Shown here: piece by piece, positions 36,658 to 45,291 of the stretch
How the letters are laid out: the number at the start of each line of letters is the position of its first letter
Position numbering within the stretch: the first letter of the stretch is position 1
Assembly (NCBI RefSeq): GCF_000239815.1
Contig: NZ_CAFK01000323.1
Span: 29,572-93,571, forward strand
DNA length: 64,000 nt
Reading direction: 5' to 3'
Source of the DNA: Bradyrhizobium sp. STM 3843
Lineage (GTDB): Bacteria; Pseudomonadota; Alphaproteobacteria; Rhizobiales; Xanthobacteraceae
The notes under the pieces: generated by a model
Databases searched by the model: none
Told to the model about the DNA's origin: nothing
What the model saw: only the letters and a program-made list of their open reading frames with translations
Position numbers and translations under genes: made by a program

Positions 36658-38826
36658 TCAGCGGGTGAACACCCCGCGCGGCTGGCCCCGGCGTCCGATG
36701 GGGGCCGGCGGCGTCGGGTTGAAGCCGCCACCGCCGAACAGGCGTTCGAAGAAATTCGGCCCCGACGAGTAATCATTACCGGCGGCGACGCTGACCGCGC
36801 TGGGGAGCGGGCCGGTCGGGCGCGAATAGCTCGGCTGGGCATGGGCGACCACGTTCTCGAGGTCCTTGCCGCGATTGTTCTTCAGCATCGCGATCATGGT
36901 GGCGTCGCGGCCATAGATGTCCTTGCGGAATTGCAGCTTGCCGGCGTCGTCCACGAACGCGGTCTGGTAGGTGATGTTCACCGGGATCGGGGTCGGGAAT
37001 TTGAGGTCGATCTCGCTGGAGCCGTACATGCTGCGGATCTTCTCCGGCGTGTAGTGCTGGTTCGGCTCGGCGATATTGAGCAGCACCGAGGCGTACTGAT
37101 CCGGATACTGCACGCGCATGCAGCCGTGGCTGAAGGCGCGCTCGTCCTTGGCGAAGAGGTATTTGTCCGGCGTGTCGTGCTGGTAGACCAGGAATTTGTT
37201 CGGGAAGTTGAAGCGGATGCGGCCGAGCGCATTGGCTTCACCGGGCGGCTGCGAGATGTGGATCGAGCCATCGCGCGCGCGCTCGAGCCGCAGGCCCATC
37301 CGCTCCAGCACGGTCGGATCCTGCTGCAGCGCCGGCAGATACTCGTTGTAGATGATCGACGGCGGCACGTTCCAGGTCGGATTGACCGTGATGAACTTCA
37401 TGGTCTCGCTGAGCAGGGGCGTGGCGTGCACGCCCGGCTTGCCGGTCACCACGCGCGTCGTCCAGACCTGGGCGCCGTGCTGCATGACCTTCAGCGTATA
37501 GTCGGGAACGTTGAGGATCACATAGGCATCGCCGATTGCGGGGGCGCCGAGATCGCGCGGCAGCCAGCGCCAGCGCTCCATGTTGACGAGGATGGTATCG
37601 ATCTGCTTGTCGCGCTTGGGCGTGTTGAGCGCCTTGACGGTGCGGTCGTCGAGAATGCCGGTCGGCTTCAGCTCGACGCTGTCCTGGAATTTGCGCACCG
37701 CAGCGGCGACCTTGGCGTCGTAACGGTCATCGCTCGGATTTTCGACGCCAAGCTTGGCGCGCAGTTGCGGCACGCGCGGGTCCGACATCTGGGCGTCCGC
37801 CTCGGGCGCGTTCTTGCCGCGGGCGGGCGTGTATTTCAGCGCGGGGCCATCCTCGATCTGGATCGCCGCGGCCTCGGCGCCGCCGCGCAATTCGGCGAGC
37901 TTGGCCTTCAGCTCCTTGTAGAGCTTCTGCGGCGGGTTGTAGCTGTCGAGCGCGGCGGAGGCATCCTTCGCACCGGTGACATTGGCGAGCACCTCGTTCG
38001 GATCGATCGGGTGCTCGGGATACTGGATATCGCCGGAGACCTGCGACCAGTGCATGCGGCCGCTCTGCGCCTGCCGCGCATAATCCAGCATGGCCGCAGT
38101 GAGCTTCAAATCGGCATCGGCGAGCGCATCGGGAGAGGTCGCAGCCGCGGCGAAATCCGGCACCGGATAGTCCGCCGGGTTCAGGCCGTCGGAGGCCGCC
38201 TCCTTCAGCCGCGCGATCACGCCCTTGGCGGCCGCCGTCAGATTGCCTGACTGGGTCCAGATCGGTGCGTAGTCGCGGGTCGTGTAGAACTTCTCGACCG
38301 CGGCGCGCTCGGCCTTGCGATCGAGGTAGCGCGCGCCCTTGGTCGTCATCAGATCGCGCAGGCGATCGGCGACCGGCTGGTCGGCCGCAGGGACGTTGCT
38401 TGCGGCCTTCACCGGATCCTTGGCGGTCTCGGTGGCGGGCGCTGCGGCCGTGGCCGGAGCGTTCGGAGCGGCGGCGGGCGCCGTCGCAGCCTTGTCCGGC
38501 TCGGTCGCCGGCGCAGCCGCGCTGTCGGCCGGCTTGATGGCGGGCGCGGCCGGAGCGGCAGCGGTGTCCTGCGGGGCTGCTGGTGTCTTAGCCGAATCGG
38601 GCGAAACCGTCGCGGTGGTATCGAGCTTGATGTCGGCAGCGGTCGGCGGCGGCACGTTGGCCGGCTCCGGCCGGGGGATCGCCGCTTCGATTGCGAGCTC
38701 AGCGGCACTGCTGCGCGGCGCATCGCCCTGCGCCAGCGCCGATGTCGCCGATACCGTGAGGAAGCTTGCCGCGACGGCCATCAGCACGCGGTCATATCCA
38801 CCACGGGTCTTCACACAGTCTCGCAT
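36658..38826 (-). CDS. L,D-transpeptidase (YkuD domain, YcbB/LdtD-like)
   Basis: 722 residues. A signal peptide near residues 15-32, then an Ala/Pro/Thr/Lys-rich stretch to about 140, a scaffold domain (YAPIWTQSGNLTAAAKGVI), a peptidoglycan-binding domain (YDAKVAAAVRKFQDSVEL), and the YkuD catalytic domain with HGCMRV (catalytic Cys569). The order matches LdtD/YcbB enzymes that form 3-3 cross-links, important in Rhizobiales whose walls are rich in them. Flanked by the M15 peptidase. The upstream 356 bases (38827-39182) hold no recognisable gene. Confidence 0.92.
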   Translation of the reverse strand: MRDCVKTRGGYDRVLMAVAASFLTVSATSALAQGDAPRSSAAELAIEAAIPRPEPANVPPPTAADIKLDTTATVSPDSAKTPAAPQDTAAAPAAPAIKPADSAAAPATEPDKAATAPAAAPNAPATAAAPATETAKDPVKAASNVPAADQPVADRLRDLMTTKGARYLDRKAERAAVEKFYTTRDYAPIWTQSGNLTAAAKGVIARLKEAASDGLNPADYPVPDFAAAATSPDALADADLKLTAAMLDYARQAQSGRMHWSQVSGDIQYPEHPIDPNEVLANVTGAKDASAALDSYNPPQKLYKELKAKLAELRGGAEAAAIQIEDGPALKYTPARGKNAPEADAQMSDPRVPQLRAKLGVENPSDDRYDAKVAAAVRKFQDSVELKPTGILDDRTVKALNTPKRDKQIDTILVNMERWRWLPRDLGAPAIGDAYVILNVPDYTLKVMQHGAQVWTTRVVTGKPGVHATPLLSETMKFITVNPTWNVPPSIIYNEYLPALQQDPTVLERMGLRLERARDGSIHISQPPGEANALGRIRFNFPNKFLVYQHDTPDKYLFAKDERAFSHGCMRVQYPDQYASVLLNIAEPNQHYTPEKIRSMYGSSEIDLKFPTPIPVNITYQTAFVDDAGKLQFRKDIYGRDATMIAMLKNNRGKDLENVVAHAQPSYSRPTGPLPSAVSVAAGNDYSSGPNFFERLFGGGGFNPTPPAPIGRRGQPRGVFTR

Positions 38827-39182
38827 CGTCGCGTCCTTTGGATGTTCAGCTTCAGCATGGAACAGCGTCGGTTATCGTCGGCCGGCTTCAGCGCAAAGCT
38901 TGTGAGTGGCACGCCTGCACGCAACCGAGTCACGCCAAACGGTACCCACGCCCCAGCTCCGCGGCCAGCGCCGCGCGGGACGACTCACGATAGACTGACT
39001 CTCCGGGAAACCCCATCAAACCTATCGTGCGTTTGTGCCACGCGCTTTTTCCTTTGTCTGTCACCGCACGGCAACGGTTCAGATGTTCCCTTGTTGCGCG
39101 ACCTTGCGGCGTTTTTCAGTCAATGGTGCGGGGCCATCTTGTCTTGTGGTCTTGGTGCATGTGCTAGCGCCTTGCGCTTGCC

Positions 39183-40694
39183 TCATTCGACCGACGGGCT
39201 ATTCGCCGCGGCGTCCTCGCCATCGAGATCGCTGCGGTTGACCTCGTCGAGCTTGCGGTAAAGCGTGGAACGGCCGATCCTCAGCCGCCGCGCCACTTCC
39301 GACATCTGTCCGCGATAGTGCGAGATGGCGAAGCGGATGATTTCAGTTTCGAGCTCTTCCAACGGACGCATCTCGCCCGCCGGGGTGAGCATGGCCAAGC
39401 TGCCGTGTGCGGGCAGCGGGGCGATGGGTATATCGTTACCCGACACCATGGTGGTCACGGCCGGCTGGGCCGGCCGCTCCATCACCAGCGGGGGCGCCGG
39501 CTGAACCGGCGGCGCATGGGTCGGGATCAGCGGGAAATCGGCAATGTCGAGCTGGTCGCCCTCGCTCATGACCACCGCGCGATAGACGGCGTTTTCGAGC
39601 TGGCGGATGTTGCCAGGCCAATCGAGCTGGGTGAGATAGGCCACCGCCTCGCCGCCGATGCCGGTTAGCCTGCGGTTCTCCTCGGCGGCAAAGCGCGCCA
39701 GGAAATGCCGCAGCAGATGCGGGATGTCGTCGCGGCGCGCCCGCAGCGGCGGGATCGTCAGCGGCAGCACATGCAGCCGGTAGAACAGGTCTTCGCGGAA
39801 ATGCCCTTCCTTCACGCGATCGAGCAGCCGGCGGTTGGTCGCGGAAATGATGCGCACATCGACCTTCACCGGTTTGCGGCCGCCGACCGCCTCGACCGCG
39901 CCTTCCTGCAGCGCGCGCAGCAGCTTGACCTGCGCGGCGAGCGGCAGTTCGGAGACTTCGTCGAGGAACAGGGTGCCGCCATGGGCTTCGACGAATTTGC
40001 CCATGTGGCGTTCGGTCGCGCCGGTGAATGCGCCCTTCTCGTGACCGAACAGGATCGATTCCACGAGATTGTCCGGAATCGCGCCGCAATTGACCGCGAC
40101 GAACGGCTTTGTCTTGCGCTCGCTCGAGCCGTGGATGGCGCGCGCGAACAGTTCCTTGCCGACGCCGGATTCGCCCTCGATCAACACCGGGATCGCGGAG
40201 GATGCCGCCTTCTCGGCGATGCGCAGGATCGGCGCCATCGCCTCGCTGCGCGTGACGATGTCGGCGAAGGTCAGCCGGCCCTCGCGGCTGTGGCGGATGC
40301 GCTGCAATTCGCCCTGCAGCGCCGAGGTGTTGAGCGCATTGCGAAGCGAGACCTGGAGCCGCTCCAGGCCGACCGGCTTGACCACGAAATCATGCGCGCC
40401 GGCACGCATCGCGGAGACGACATTGTCGATGCCGCCATGGGCGGTCTGCACGATCACCGGGATGGAGAGGCCGGCTTCCCGCATCTTGGCGAGCACGCCC
40501 ATGCCGTCGAGACCGGGCATCACGAGGTCGAGCACGAGCGCGTCGATCGCGAGTGCGTTGGGGCCGGTCAGCTTGTCGATGACCGCATCGCCGGTATCGA
40601 CGACGATCGCCTCATAGCCGCATTTCTGCACCATGTTCTCTACCAGCCGACGCTGGACTGGATCGTCGTCGGCGATCAAAATGCTGGCAGCCAT
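39183..40694 (-). CDS. sigma-54-dependent response regulator (NtrC family)
   Basis: 503 residues in three domains: receiver with phospho-acceptor Asp56 (LVLDLVMPGLDG), AAA+ sigma-54 activator domain with Walker A GESGVGKE (174-181; GETGTGKE is usual), the intact sigma-54 contact loop GAFTGA (221-226) and FLDEVSELP, and a Fis-type DNA-binding end (SEVARRLRIGRSTLYRKL). No histidine kinase is encoded nearby, so it is an orphan regulator. The only other gene near its promoter is the divergent M3 peptidase, with a CtrA-type box between them. Confidence 0.94.
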   Translation of the reverse strand: MAASILIADDDPVQRRLVENMVQKCGYEAIVVDTGDAVIDKLTGPNALAIDALVLDLVMPGLDGMGVLAKMREAGLSIPVIVQTAHGGIDNVVSAMRAGAHDFVVKPVGLERLQVSLRNALNTSALQGELQRIRHSREGRLTFADIVTRSEAMAPILRIAEKAASSAIPVLIEGESGVGKELFARAIHGSSERKTKPFVAVNCGAIPDNLVESILFGHEKGAFTGATERHMGKFVEAHGGTLFLDEVSELPLAAQVKLLRALQEGAVEAVGGRKPVKVDVRIISATNRRLLDRVKEGHFREDLFYRLHVLPLTIPPLRARRDDIPHLLRHFLARFAAEENRRLTGIGGEAVAYLTQLDWPGNIRQLENAVYRAVVMSEGDQLDIADFPLIPTHAPPVQPAPPLVMERPAQPAVTTMVSGNDIPIAPLPAHGSLAMLTPAGEMRPLEELETEIIRFAISHYRGQMSEVARRLRIGRSTLYRKLDEVNRSDLDGEDAAANSPSVE

Positions 40695-40753
40695 GGCTTT
40701 CCTCGCACGCTACAACTATCTGTCTCGAATCGGGTCACTCTCGCCGACACCGA

Positions 40754-40768
40754 TTAACGCAACCTTAA
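40754..40768. promoter_or_regulatory. perfect CtrA-type box in the regulator/pepF spacer
   Basis: TTAA-CGCAACC-TTAA matches TTAA-N7-TTAA exactly and sits in a larger palindrome GATTAA...TTAATC. It is 60 bases upstream of the response regulator start and 23-47 bases upstream of the peptidase start, so it could serve either. Confidence 0.62.
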
Positions 40769-40790
40769 TCGTTGCGGTTCGGGACAACGT

Positions 40791-42713
40791 TTGAACACAG
40801 GTTACGGACACACGATGACCTCGCGCGCTTCTTCTTCCGCCCTCCGCAAGACCGCCAAATCGGCTGCCAAGTCGGCCGTCAAGAACAAGGCTCCCGCGAA
40901 ACCGGCGAAGAGGAGTGTCGCCAAGGCGCCCGCGAAGACCGGCGCGTTGCCGGAGTGGAACCTGGACGATCTCTATTCCGGGATCGATGCGCCGGAGATC
41001 GAGCGCGATCTCGAGGAGATGGACGCCGACTGCATCGCGTTCGAGGCCGACTATAAAGGCAAGCTCGCCGAGCACACCGCGCGCGACGATGGTGGCGAAT
41101 GGCTCGCGCGCGCCGTCCGGCGCTATGAAGCGATCGACGATCTCGCAGGACGGCTCGGGTCATTCGCAGGCCTGATCCATGCCGGCGACAGCGTCGACCC
41201 CGCGATCTCCAAATTCTACGGCGATATCTCGGAACGGCTGACGGCGGCTTCGACCCATCTTCTGTTCTTTCCGCTCGAGCTCAACCGCATCGACGATGAG
41301 GTGATCGAACGTGCAATGCAGACGCCGGCCCTCAACCATTACCGGCCCTGGATCGAGGACCTGCGCAAGGACAAGCCCTATCAGCTGGAGGATCGGGTCG
41401 AGCAGCTGTTTCACGAGAAGTCGCAGACTGGCTATTCGGCCTGGAACCGGCTGTTCGACCAGACCATCGCCGGCCTCCGCTTCAAGGTCGCGGGCAAGGA
41501 GCTCGCGATCGAGCCGACGCTGACCCTGCTGCAGGATCGCGACGGCGCCAAGCGCAAGGCGGCCGCGGAAGCATTGGCCAAGACCTTCAAGGCCAATGAG
41601 CGCAGCTTTGCGCTGATCACCAACACGCTGGCCAAGGACAAGGACATTTCCGACCGCTGGCGCGGCTTCCAGGATGTCGCGGACTCGCGCCATCTCAATA
41701 ACCGCGTCGAGCGCGAGGTGGTCGATGCGCTGGTGTCCTCGGTGCGCGCGGCCTATCCGAAGCTGTCGCATCGCTACTATCAGCTGAAGGCGCGCTGGTT
41801 CAAAAAGAAGAAGCTCGCGCATTGGGACCGCAATGCGCCGCTGCCCTTCGCCGCGACCTCGACCATTGCCTGGCCCGAGGCGAAGGACATGGTGCTCTCG
41901 GCCTATCGCGGCTTCTCGTCCGACATGGCCGACATCGCGCAGCGATTCTTCGACGATCGCTGGATCGACGCGCCGGTGCGGCCCGGCAAGGCGCCGGGTG
42001 CCTTCTCACATCCGACCACGCCGTCGGCGCATCCATACGTCTTGATGAACTACCAGGGCAAGCCCCGTGACGTGATGACGCTCGCGCATGAGCTCGGCCA
42101 TGGGGTGCATCAGGTGCTGGCGGCCAAGAACGGCGCGCTGATGGCGCCGACGCCGTTGACCTTGGCGGAGACCGCCAGCGTGTTCGGCGAGATGCTGACC
42201 TTCAAGCGGCTCCTGCGCGAGACCAAGAACCCCAAGCAGCGCCAGGCGCTGCTCGCCGGCAAGGTCGAGGACATGATCAACACGGTGGTCCGGCAGATCG
42301 CGTTCTATTCCTTCGAGCGCGCCGTGCACACCGAGCGCAAGAACGGCGAGCTCACGGCCGAGCGGATCGGCCAGATCTGGCTCTCGGTGCAGACGGAGAG
42401 CCTGGGGGAGGCGATCGAGATCAAGCCGGGCTATGAGAATTTCTGGATGTACATTCCGCACTTCATCCATTCGCCGTTCTACGTCTACGCCTACGCGTTC
42501 GGCGACTGTCTCGTGAACTCGCTCTACGCGGTCTACGAGCACGCCGCGGAAGGGTTCGCCGAGCGCTATCTGGCGATGCTCGCGGCCGGCGGCACCAAGC
42601 ATTATTCCGAGCTGCTCAGGCCGTTCGGGCTGGATGCCAAGGACCCGAAGTTCTGGGACGGCGGCTTGTCCGTGATTGCCGGCATGATTGACGAGCTGGA
42701 GGCGATGGGCTGA
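40791..42713 (+). CDS. pepF: M3-family oligoendopeptidase
   Basis: Zinc peptidase that degrades short peptides in the cytoplasm. 640 residues from 40791 (632 from the alternative ATG at 40815). A Lys/Ala-rich N-terminus (SAKSAVKNKAPAKPAKRS), then the helical M3 fold with zinc motif HELGH at 433-437 and the downstream glutamate in LTLAETASVFGEM. C-terminal HFIHSPFYVYAYAFGDCLV is also typical of PepF. Divergent from the sigma-54 regulator. The basic leader is not a signal peptide. Confidence 0.93.
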   Translation: MNTGYGHTMTSRASSSALRKTAKSAAKSAVKNKAPAKPAKRSVAKAPAKTGALPEWNLDDLYSGIDAPEIERDLEEMDADCIAFEADYKGKLAEHTARDDGGEWLARAVRRYEAIDDLAGRLGSFAGLIHAGDSVDPAISKFYGDISERLTAASTHLLFFPLELNRIDDEVIERAMQTPALNHYRPWIEDLRKDKPYQLEDRVEQLFHEKSQTGYSAWNRLFDQTIAGLRFKVAGKELAIEPTLTLLQDRDGAKRKAAAEALAKTFKANERSFALITNTLAKDKDISDRWRGFQDVADSRHLNNRVEREVVDALVSSVRAAYPKLSHRYYQLKARWFKKKKLAHWDRNAPLPFAATSTIAWPEAKDMVLSAYRGFSSDMADIAQRFFDDRWIDAPVRPGKAPGAFSHPTTPSAHPYVLMNYQGKPRDVMTLAHELGHGVHQVLAAKNGALMAPTPLTLAETASVFGEMLTFKRLLRETKNPKQRQALLAGKVEDMINTVVRQIAFYSFERAVHTERKNGELTAERIGQIWLSVQTESLGEAIEIKPGYENFWMYIPHFIHSPFYVYAYAFGDCLVNSLYAVYEHAAEGFAERYLAMLAAGGTKHYSELLRPFGLDAKDPKFWDGGLSVIAGMIDELEAMG

Positions 42714-42736
42714 GAGGAGGGCGTGTAAAACATTTG

Positions 42737-42777
42737 TTGAACGGTTGGCGGAGGCGTGTTATACGTTCGTTGAACGT
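42737..42777 (+). promoter_or_regulatory. toxin-antitoxin promoter with operator repeats
   Basis: TTGAAC (42737-42742), 17 bases, TATACG (42760-42765) form a good promoter. The palindrome ACGTTC-GTT-GAACGT (42763-42777) overlaps the -10. A second GTTGAACG (42736-42743) sits over the -35, 33 bases (about three helical turns) from the first. This is the pattern expected for antitoxin autoregulation. Confidence 0.7.
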
Positions 42778-42801
42778 GCTTTTCGGCGCCGGAGGATTGC
42801 A

Positions 42802-43026
42802 ATGAAGATCGAGATCAAGAAGATCGGCAATTCCGACGGCCTGTTGTTGCCGCGCGAGTTGATGCAGCGGCTCGATCTCAAGCGCGGCCAGCAGTTGCAT
42901 ATCGTCGAGCTTCCCGGCGGTGGCTTTCAGGCGCTGCCGTATGATCCGGATTTCGAGCGGACGATGGAGATCGCCGACGAGATCATGGATCAGTACAAGG
43001 ACACCTTGGCGGCGCTCGCCAAATGA
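42802..43026 (+). CDS. AbrB/MazE/SpoVT-type antitoxin
   Basis: 74 residues from the ATG at 42802 behind GGAGG (42791-42795). The swapped-hairpin DNA-binding fold reads KIEIKKIGNSDGLLLPREL and GQQLHIVELPGGGF; the C-terminal tail (FERTMEIADEIMDQYKD) would neutralise the toxin. Overlaps the Doc toxin by four bases (ATGA). Pairing of an AbrB-fold antitoxin with a Doc toxin differs from the classical Phd-Doc arrangement. Confidence 0.9.
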   Translation: MKIEIKKIGNSDGLLLPRELMQRLDLKRGQQLHIVELPGGGFQALPYDPDFERTMEIADEIMDQYKDTLAALAK

Positions 43027-43415
43027 GCGAGCAGGAGCCGCTCTGGATTACCTACGAACAGGCCATCGCTATCCACGCCCGCCAGCTGCGCCGCTTCGGC
43101 GGCGCGGCCGGTCTGCGGGATGAGGGCATGCTGCGCTCGGCACTGGAACGTCCAATCAATAAATGGAGCTACGAGCAGGCCGGCCTGCCTGAGCTCGCCG
43201 CCGCCTATGCGTTCGGGCTCGCGAAGAATCACGCATTCGTCGACGGCAACAAGCGGATTGCCTTCATGGCCATGATGACGTTTCTACGAAGAAACGGCGT
43301 GGCGTTTGCTCCGGATCCTGCACAGGCTACGGCGATGATCCTCTCGCTGGCCGCGGGAGAGGTCAGCGAGCAGAGCCTGACCCGCTGGATCCTGGACAAT
43401 TGGCCGGCCGAATGA
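43023..43415 (+). CDS. doc: death-on-curing (Doc/Fic) toxin
   Basis: 130 residues of the Fic fold with the core HAFVDGNKRIAF (residues 70-81). The Lys after GN, where Fic AMPylators have Gly-Arg, marks Doc proteins, which phosphorylate and inactivate EF-Tu in the P1 case. Length matches Doc. The start is inside the antitoxin's last codons, giving coupled translation. The catalytic residues appear intact, so it is probably functional and must be neutralised. Confidence 0.92.
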   Translation: MSEQEPLWITYEQAIAIHARQLRRFGGAAGLRDEGMLRSALERPINKWSYEQAGLPELAAAYAFGLAKNHAFVDGNKRIAFMAMMTFLRRNGVAFAPDPAQATAMILSLAAGEVSEQSLTRWILDNWPAE

Positions 43416-43524
43416 GCTGATAAGCAGGCCTGATCAGCAAAGTTGTGCAATCCGGGCGCCGTTGCCCTCAGAGCTGCTTTGCGCTATGCGACCTTCTTAA
43501 ACGATAGTTTTTTGGGGGACCAAG

Positions 43525-43677
43525 ATGGCAGATCACGGCGAAGTCGCCTATTCCACGGCTGACGGCAACGACTACGCAGAGCATGAGGCGACCTATTTGG
43601 GCTTCATCAAGCTCGTGAAGTTCGGCACGGTTACCGTCGCGCTCATCGTCATCTTGATGGCGATTTTCCTCACTTAA
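43525..43677 (+). CDS. aa3-type cytochrome c oxidase subunit IV
   Basis: A 50-residue protein: a soluble start (MADHGEVAYSTADGNDYAEH), then one C-terminal membrane helix (VKFGTVTVALIVILMAIFLT). This matches the bacterial aa3-type oxidase subunit IV family, a single-helix accessory subunit. No other oxidase gene is visible nearby. In many alphaproteobacteria, as here, the gene sits upstream of the transhydrogenase genes. Ribosome site TTGGGGGACCAAG. Confidence 0.88.
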   Translation: MADHGEVAYSTADGNDYAEHEATYLGFIKLVKFGTVTVALIVILMAIFLT

Positions 43678-43685
43678 GTCGGTTT

Positions 43686-43712
43686 GCCCGCCACAAGTCG
43701 CTGGCGGGCTTT
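43686..43712 (+). terminator. terminator-like hairpin before pntAA
   Basis: GCCCGCCA (43686-43693), 8-base loop, TGGCGGGC (43702-43709), TTT. It separates the small oxidase gene from pntAA. Confidence 0.7.
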
Positions 43713-43783
43713 CAGCCGCCCGGCTGAAATCCCTGGAATTCCGCCCCTCTACAGCTCGCGCGCGCATCCGCGCCGGAGGCCTC

Positions 43784-44911
43784 ATGAAGATTGCCGTCGC
43801 CAAGGAAATCGACCCGTCGGAGCCGCGGGTTGCCGCCTCTCCCGATACGGTGAAGAAATTCAAATCCTTAGGCGCCGAGGTCGCGGTCGAGCCGGGCGCC
43901 GGCCTGAAGTCGGGCGTGCCGGACGCCGAATTCACTGCTGCCGGCGCGACCGTCAGCGCGGATGCGCTCAAGGACGCTGATCTCGTCATCAAGGTGAAAC
44001 GGCCGGAGCCGTCGGAGCTTGGGCAATACAAGCGCGGCGCCCTGGTCATCGCGATCATGGACCCCTATGGCAATGATGTCGCGCTGAAAGCGATGGCCGA
44101 TGCCGGCGTCTCAGCGTTCGCCATGGAGCTGATGCCGCGCATCACCCGCGCGCAGGTCATGGACGTGCTGTCGAGCCAGGCCAACCTCGCCGGCTATCGC
44201 GCGGTGATCGAGGCCGCCGAGGCATTTGGCCGCGCCTTTCCGATGATGATGACCGCGGCCGGCACTGTGCCGGCGGCGAAACTGTTCGTGATGGGCGTCG
44301 GCGTCGCGGGCCTGCAGGCGATCGCCACCGCGCGCCGCCTGGGTGCGATCGTCTCCGCGACCGACGTGCGGCCTGCGACCAAGGAGCAGGTCGAGAGTCT
44401 CGGCGCCAAATTCCTTGCCGTCGAGGATGAGGAGTTCAAGAACGCGCAGACCGCCGGCGGCTACGCCAAGGAGATGTCCAAGGAGTACCAGGCCAAGCAG
44501 GCGGCTCTGACCGCCGAGCATCTCAAGAAGCAGGACATCGTGATCACGACGGCGCTGATCCCGGGCCGGCCGGCCCCGCGACTGGTCACGCTCGACATGG
44601 TCAAGTCGATGCGGCCGGGTTCGGTGCTGGTCGATCTCGCCGTCGAGCGCGGCGGCAATGTCGAAGGCGTGAAGCCCGGCGAGACCGTCGAGATCGACGG
44701 CGTCAAGATCGTCGGTATTCCGAACCTTGCCGGCCGCGTCGCGGCCTCGGCCTCCGGCCTCTATGCGCGCAACCTGTTTTCCTTCATCGAGACCCTGGTC
44801 AACAAAGAAACCAAGGCGCTCGCCGTCAATTGGGATGATGAACTGGTCAAGGCCACGGCTTTGACAAAGGATGGCGCCATCGTCCATCCGAATTTCCAGC
44901 CGAAGGCATAG
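43784..44911 (+). CDS. pntAA: NAD(P) transhydrogenase subunit alpha part 1
   Basis: NAD(H)-binding domain I of the proton-translocating transhydrogenase, which makes NADPH at the expense of proton motive force. 375 residues with MKIAVAKEIDPSEPRVAAS at the start (shared with alanine dehydrogenases), the dinucleotide fold MGVGVAGLQAIATARRLGA and RPATKEQVESLGAKF. In this group the alpha subunit is split in two: pntAB follows after 23 bases. Intact, operon of three with pntB. Confidence 0.96.
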   Translation: MKIAVAKEIDPSEPRVAASPDTVKKFKSLGAEVAVEPGAGLKSGVPDAEFTAAGATVSADALKDADLVIKVKRPEPSELGQYKRGALVIAIMDPYGNDVALKAMADAGVSAFAMELMPRITRAQVMDVLSSQANLAGYRAVIEAAEAFGRAFPMMMTAAGTVPAAKLFVMGVGVAGLQAIATARRLGAIVSATDVRPATKEQVESLGAKFLAVEDEEFKNAQTAGGYAKEMSKEYQAKQAALTAEHLKKQDIVITTALIPGRPAPRLVTLDMVKSMRPGSVLVDLAVERGGNVEGVKPGETVEIDGVKIVGIPNLAGRVAASASGLYARNLFSFIETLVNKETKALAVNWDDELVKATALTKDGAIVHPNFQPKA

Positions 44912-44934
44912 TCAGAGGCATCAGGAGAAAAGTC

Positions 44935-45252
44935 ATGGAGCATGTCGCCCAAGCCGTTGATCCCTTCGTGTTCCGGCTCTCGATCTTCGTGCTGGCGGTA
45001 TTCGTCGGCTACTTCGTGGTGTGGTCGGTGACCCCCGCGCTGCACACGCCGCTGATGTCGGTGACCAACGCGATCTCCTCGGTCATCGTGGTCGGCGCGC
45101 TGCTCGCAGGAGGCGTCGCAAACGTTTCGAGCGGCAGCGGCTGGGCCCGCGCCTTCGGATTCGTCGCGCTGATCTTTGCCTGCATCAATATCTTCGGTGG
45201 CTTCCTTGTCACCCAGCGCATGCTGGCGATGTACAAGAAGAAGGCCAGGTAG
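44935..45252 (+). CDS. pntAB: NAD(P) transhydrogenase subunit alpha part 2
   Basis: 105-residue membrane part of the split alpha subunit (domain II): helices include FRLSIFVLAVFVGYFVVWSV, the TPLMSVTNAISSVIVVGALL segment that is conserved in the proton channel, and GFVALIFACINIFGGFLVT. AGGAGAAAAG precedes the ATG. Confidence 0.95.
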   Translation: MEHVAQAVDPFVFRLSIFVLAVFVGYFVVWSVTPALHTPLMSVTNAISSVIVVGALLAGGVANVSSGSGWARAFGFVALIFACINIFGGFLVTQRMLAMYKKKAR

Positions 45253-45291
45253 GCGGCCCCTCGGGGTTGAAGAGGCGAATGGGGACCTGAG

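Noticed and set aside
38827..39182. Open frame across the transpeptidase upstream region (about 139 codons, plus strand)
   Set aside because: Composition unlike neighbours, runs antisense into the response regulator, no domain; promoter region of the transpeptidase is the simpler reading.
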